From positions 1 to 7,396 of the forward strand of contig DATGNN010000101.1 in assembly GCA_035306725.1 (NCBI GenBank): a stretch of 7,396 nucleotides of DNA, in the 5' to 3' direction. Within the stretch, counting starts at the first letter, position 1; the number at the start of each line of letters is the position of its first letter. This document shows, piece after piece, positions 5,507 to 7,396 of this stretch. Under the pieces are notes generated by a model. That model was given only the letters and a program-made list of their open reading frames with translations, was not told where the DNA came from and searched no databases. This stretch comes from JAAYEB01 sp035306725 (GTDB taxonomy: Bacteria; Fibrobacterota; Chitinivibrionia; Chitinivibrionales; Chitinispirillaceae). The position numbers were made by a program, and so were the translations under genes.

Positions 5507-7396
5507 ATGCGGAAAATGGACTTTATGGTATCCAGGAATATTCTTAGTTTTTTTGAAATTATACTTTCTGGAATGCTGGTTGCTACTTTTATTTCAGGTT
5601 CTATCAATTATGATATTATACCCTATATTTTTAAGATCATTTCTACAGTTATTATTGGTTATGTACTCGTAACTGTTCTGGAAATACATAAAAATCCATG
5701 TCATAAACTTCAGGTAAGCACTTCAATTCTGATAACTGTACTTGCGGTTCTTGCTGTTCACGCTTCCAACAATTCAGAATCTGAAACTAAAATTCCTCTA
5801 CTTTATCTTTTGGTGGTTAGCAGTATCTCATTATTGGGTGGAAGAAGACACTGGATATTATCGTATATAGTAATTTTCTTTACAGAGATAGGATACAATT
5901 CATTTCTCCTGTATAACAGTAATCAATCTGAATTGGTGGTGAATTTCCTGATTTTAGCAAAAAATTCAATACTTCCGGGAACGATACTTCTGTTTGCCGG
6001 ATTAGTTCCATCTGTTATTGTTGCTAAAAAAAGAATTGAAACGGATGTTTCTAAGCAGAATTTCCCTCAAAAAGAACACAAAATAGAACCAGCGCCCGAA
6101 ACTGATTTTTTTTATGAGCAGGATCAAACATTGGTTCCAACAAAAACTCAGATGTTTTCAATAAATTACATTTCTGAATTCAAACAGAAACACGAAGAAA
6201 ATATTCAGGAATTATTATACAGTGTCGTATACTTTATGAGCCGTAATTTTAAAGCCTACTCAGCATTAGGTTTTATCTATAATCCTCAAAATAAAACATT
6301 CGTTCTGAATTCTTTTCAGTCTAGAAGTCAATGTATAGCAAAAGGAGTTGTTATTGGTATTGGTGAAGGGATAGTTGGACGAATCGGAACAGAAAAACGC
6401 TCATTCATGAGTGGAGATTTTTCATTCTATAATTCTGTATTACAATATTATACAGAACCACAGGGGGTTAATTCCATCATAGCAGTACCGATTATTTCTG
6501 ATAAAAAAGAGTTGCTTGGAACACTAGTGCTGGATAGTTTGGATAAAAAAGCTTTCAGGGATCAGGACAAAGAACTGCTCAAGAGATTTTCTTCACTGGC
6601 TGCGGCACTTATTACAAATGCACGTATGAGATTATATCAGGAACAAACTGCACGTATGTTTCAGATTTTTTACCAGGCTAGTCATAAATTTACAACAGCT
6701 TTGAAGTACGATGATGTTTTTGATGTGCTTTTTGAAGTCGTACAATTAGCTGTTACCTGTACCCGCCAGATCGCGATAGTATTCAATGATAAGAAAAAAA
6801 GTGGGTTGATATACAAAATAGCAGGTGAAAGTACAGATATTCAGGAAGGACTTGAGTTTCCAATAAATGCCGGATTATATTCTTTTGTTTTCCAGAAACG
6901 GAAAATGATTAACATCGATGATTTTCTTCAGTATCATACAAAATATTATCGTTTTTTTCCTGATGAACCAAAAAATGCAAAAACTCGTTCATTGGTAATT
7001 TTTCCGATTCTTGATGATGAGAGCAGGTGCAGGGGACTTTTTTCGATCGAAAGCGATAAGATAAATCAGTTCGGAAATGATACAGTACAAATATTGGCAA
7101 CTCTTATTGAGAATGCAAGCGTTGCTTTTACAAGGGCTATACTTTACAGTCAGATGGAACGATTAGCTACTACAGATGGGCTTACAGGTTTAAACAATCA
7201 CCGCCACTTTCAGGAAATACTGGCCAGAGAGATCGAACGAGGAAAAAGATATAAGCATTCGGTATCGTTGCTCCTTATGGATATTGATCATTTTAAAACC
7301 TTTAATGATACTTATGGACATCCGGTAGGTGATCTGGTTTTAAAAGAAATCGCAACCTGTATACGTGGGGCAATCAGGGTAAATGACACTCCAGCC
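5507..7396 (+). CDS. Membrane sensor with tandem GAF-like domains and a GGDEF domain (3' end outside window)
   Basis: The frame is open from 5486 to the window end, giving 630 residues from ATG 5507 with no stop. About six hydrophobic segments fill residues 11-173 and form a membrane-embedded sensor. A polar linker (about 174-222) leads to a first GAF-like domain (about 225-378, with GIGEGIVGRIG and IIAVPI..LLGTLVLDS) and a second (about 384-545, weaker, with SLVIFPI...RGLFSIES). A diguanylate cyclase domain then begins: TTDGLTGLNNHRHF near 555-568 and metal-binding MDIDHFKTFNDTYGHPVGD from 591. The window ends before the GG[DE]EF loop, so catalytic competence cannot be judged. It is predicted to make cyclic di-GMP in response to a membrane or GAF-sensed signal. 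ATG codons at 5507, 5516 and 5525 are all possible starts; none has a good Shine-Dalgarno sequence, and 5507 is chosen as the longest. It is transcribed divergently from the GT9 gene. Confidence 0.88.
   Translation, partial: MRKMDFMVSRNILSFFEIILSGMLVATFISGSINYDIIPYIFKIISTVIIGYVLVTVLEIHKNPCHKLQVSTSILITVLAVLAVHASNNSESETKIPLLYLLVVSSISLLGGRRHWILSYIVIFFTEIGYNSFLLYNSNQSELVVNFLILAKNSILPGTILLFAGLVPSVIVAKKRIETDVSKQNFPQKEHKIEPAPETDFFYEQDQTLVPTKTQMFSINYISEFKQKHEENIQELLYSVVYFMSRNFKAYSALGFIYNPQNKTFVLNSFQSRSQCIAKGVVIGIGEGIVGRIGTEKRSFMSGDFSFYNSVLQYYTEPQGVNSIIAVPIISDKKELLGTLVLDSLDKKAFRDQDKELLKRFSSLAAALITNARMRLYQEQTARMFQIFYQASHKFTTALKYDDVFDVLFEVVQLAVTCTRQIAIVFNDKKKSGLIYKIAGESTDIQEGLEFPINAGLYSFVFQKRKMINIDDFLQYHTKYYRFFPDEPKNAKTRSLVIFPILDDESRCRGLFSIESDKINQFGNDTVQILATLIENASVAFTRAILYSQMERLATTDGLTGLNNHRHFQEILAREIERGKRYKHSVSLLLMDIDHFKTFNDTYGHPVGDLVLKEIATCIRGAIRVNDTPA

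Noticed and set aside
5482..5547. 21-codon frame (starts MKQVF) just before and overlapping the GGDEF gene, as a possible leader peptide
   Set aside because: There is no Shine-Dalgarno sequence, no regulatory codon run and no attenuator hairpin; short frames of this size are expected by chance.
5407..5607. 66-residue minus-strand frame across the divergent gap
   Set aside because: It overlaps the GGDEF gene start antisense; its Phe/Ile/Lys richness is what AT-rich DNA gives by chance.
6909..7100. 63-residue minus-strand frame
   Set aside because: It is antisense within the second GAF-like domain, with no start signal.

Overview
The window is AT-rich and densely coding, and looks like bacterial chromosome from a diderm (Gram-negative type) organism. 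The evidence for a diderm is a membrane-anchored YkuD-domain peptidoglycan enzyme, a GT9 (LPS heptosyltransferase-like) protein and a membrane GAF/GGDEF protein. No rRNA, tRNA, transposase or phage gene is visible, so I cannot name the phylum. Long coiled-coil proteins beside peptidoglycan-trimming enzymes would suit a curved or helical bacterium, but that is inference.

Layout from left to right. Positions 1-218 carry no gene. They hold a 12-bp perfect inverted repeat (87-98/130-141) that reads as the terminator of the leftward operon, preceded on that strand by G-tracts. Positions 219-2834 (minus) encode an 871-residue, almost proline-free coiled-coil protein. I aligned it by eye into 22 consecutive units, nearly all exactly 31 residues long. 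Positions 2831-4114 (minus) encode a single-pass membrane protein with a periplasmic YkuD catalytic domain and a C-terminal NTF2-like domain, the architecture of the Csd6/Pgp2 L,D-carboxypeptidases that set helical cell shape in Helicobacter and Campylobacter. Its stop overlaps the start of the coiled-coil gene (ATGA), with a strong Shine-Dalgarno sequence inside its own 3' end, so the two are translationally coupled. An extended -10 promoter (4157-4165) lies just upstream of the pair.

Positions 4250-5347 (minus) encode a divergent GT9-family glycosyltransferase whose usual C-terminal signature residues are changed. A 159-bp AT-rich intergenic region with overlapping, opposed -10-like boxes separates it from a divergently transcribed gene (about 5507 to beyond 7396, plus). 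That gene encodes a polytopic membrane protein with two GAF-like domains and a GGDEF domain cut by the window edge.

The most interesting point is the coupled pair: a periplasmic peptidoglycan-trimming enzyme co-translated with a giant cytoplasmic 31-residue-repeat coiled coil. I propose it as a cell-shape or cytoskeletal module. The GT9 and GGDEF genes are envelope- and signalling-related neighbours with no proven link to it.
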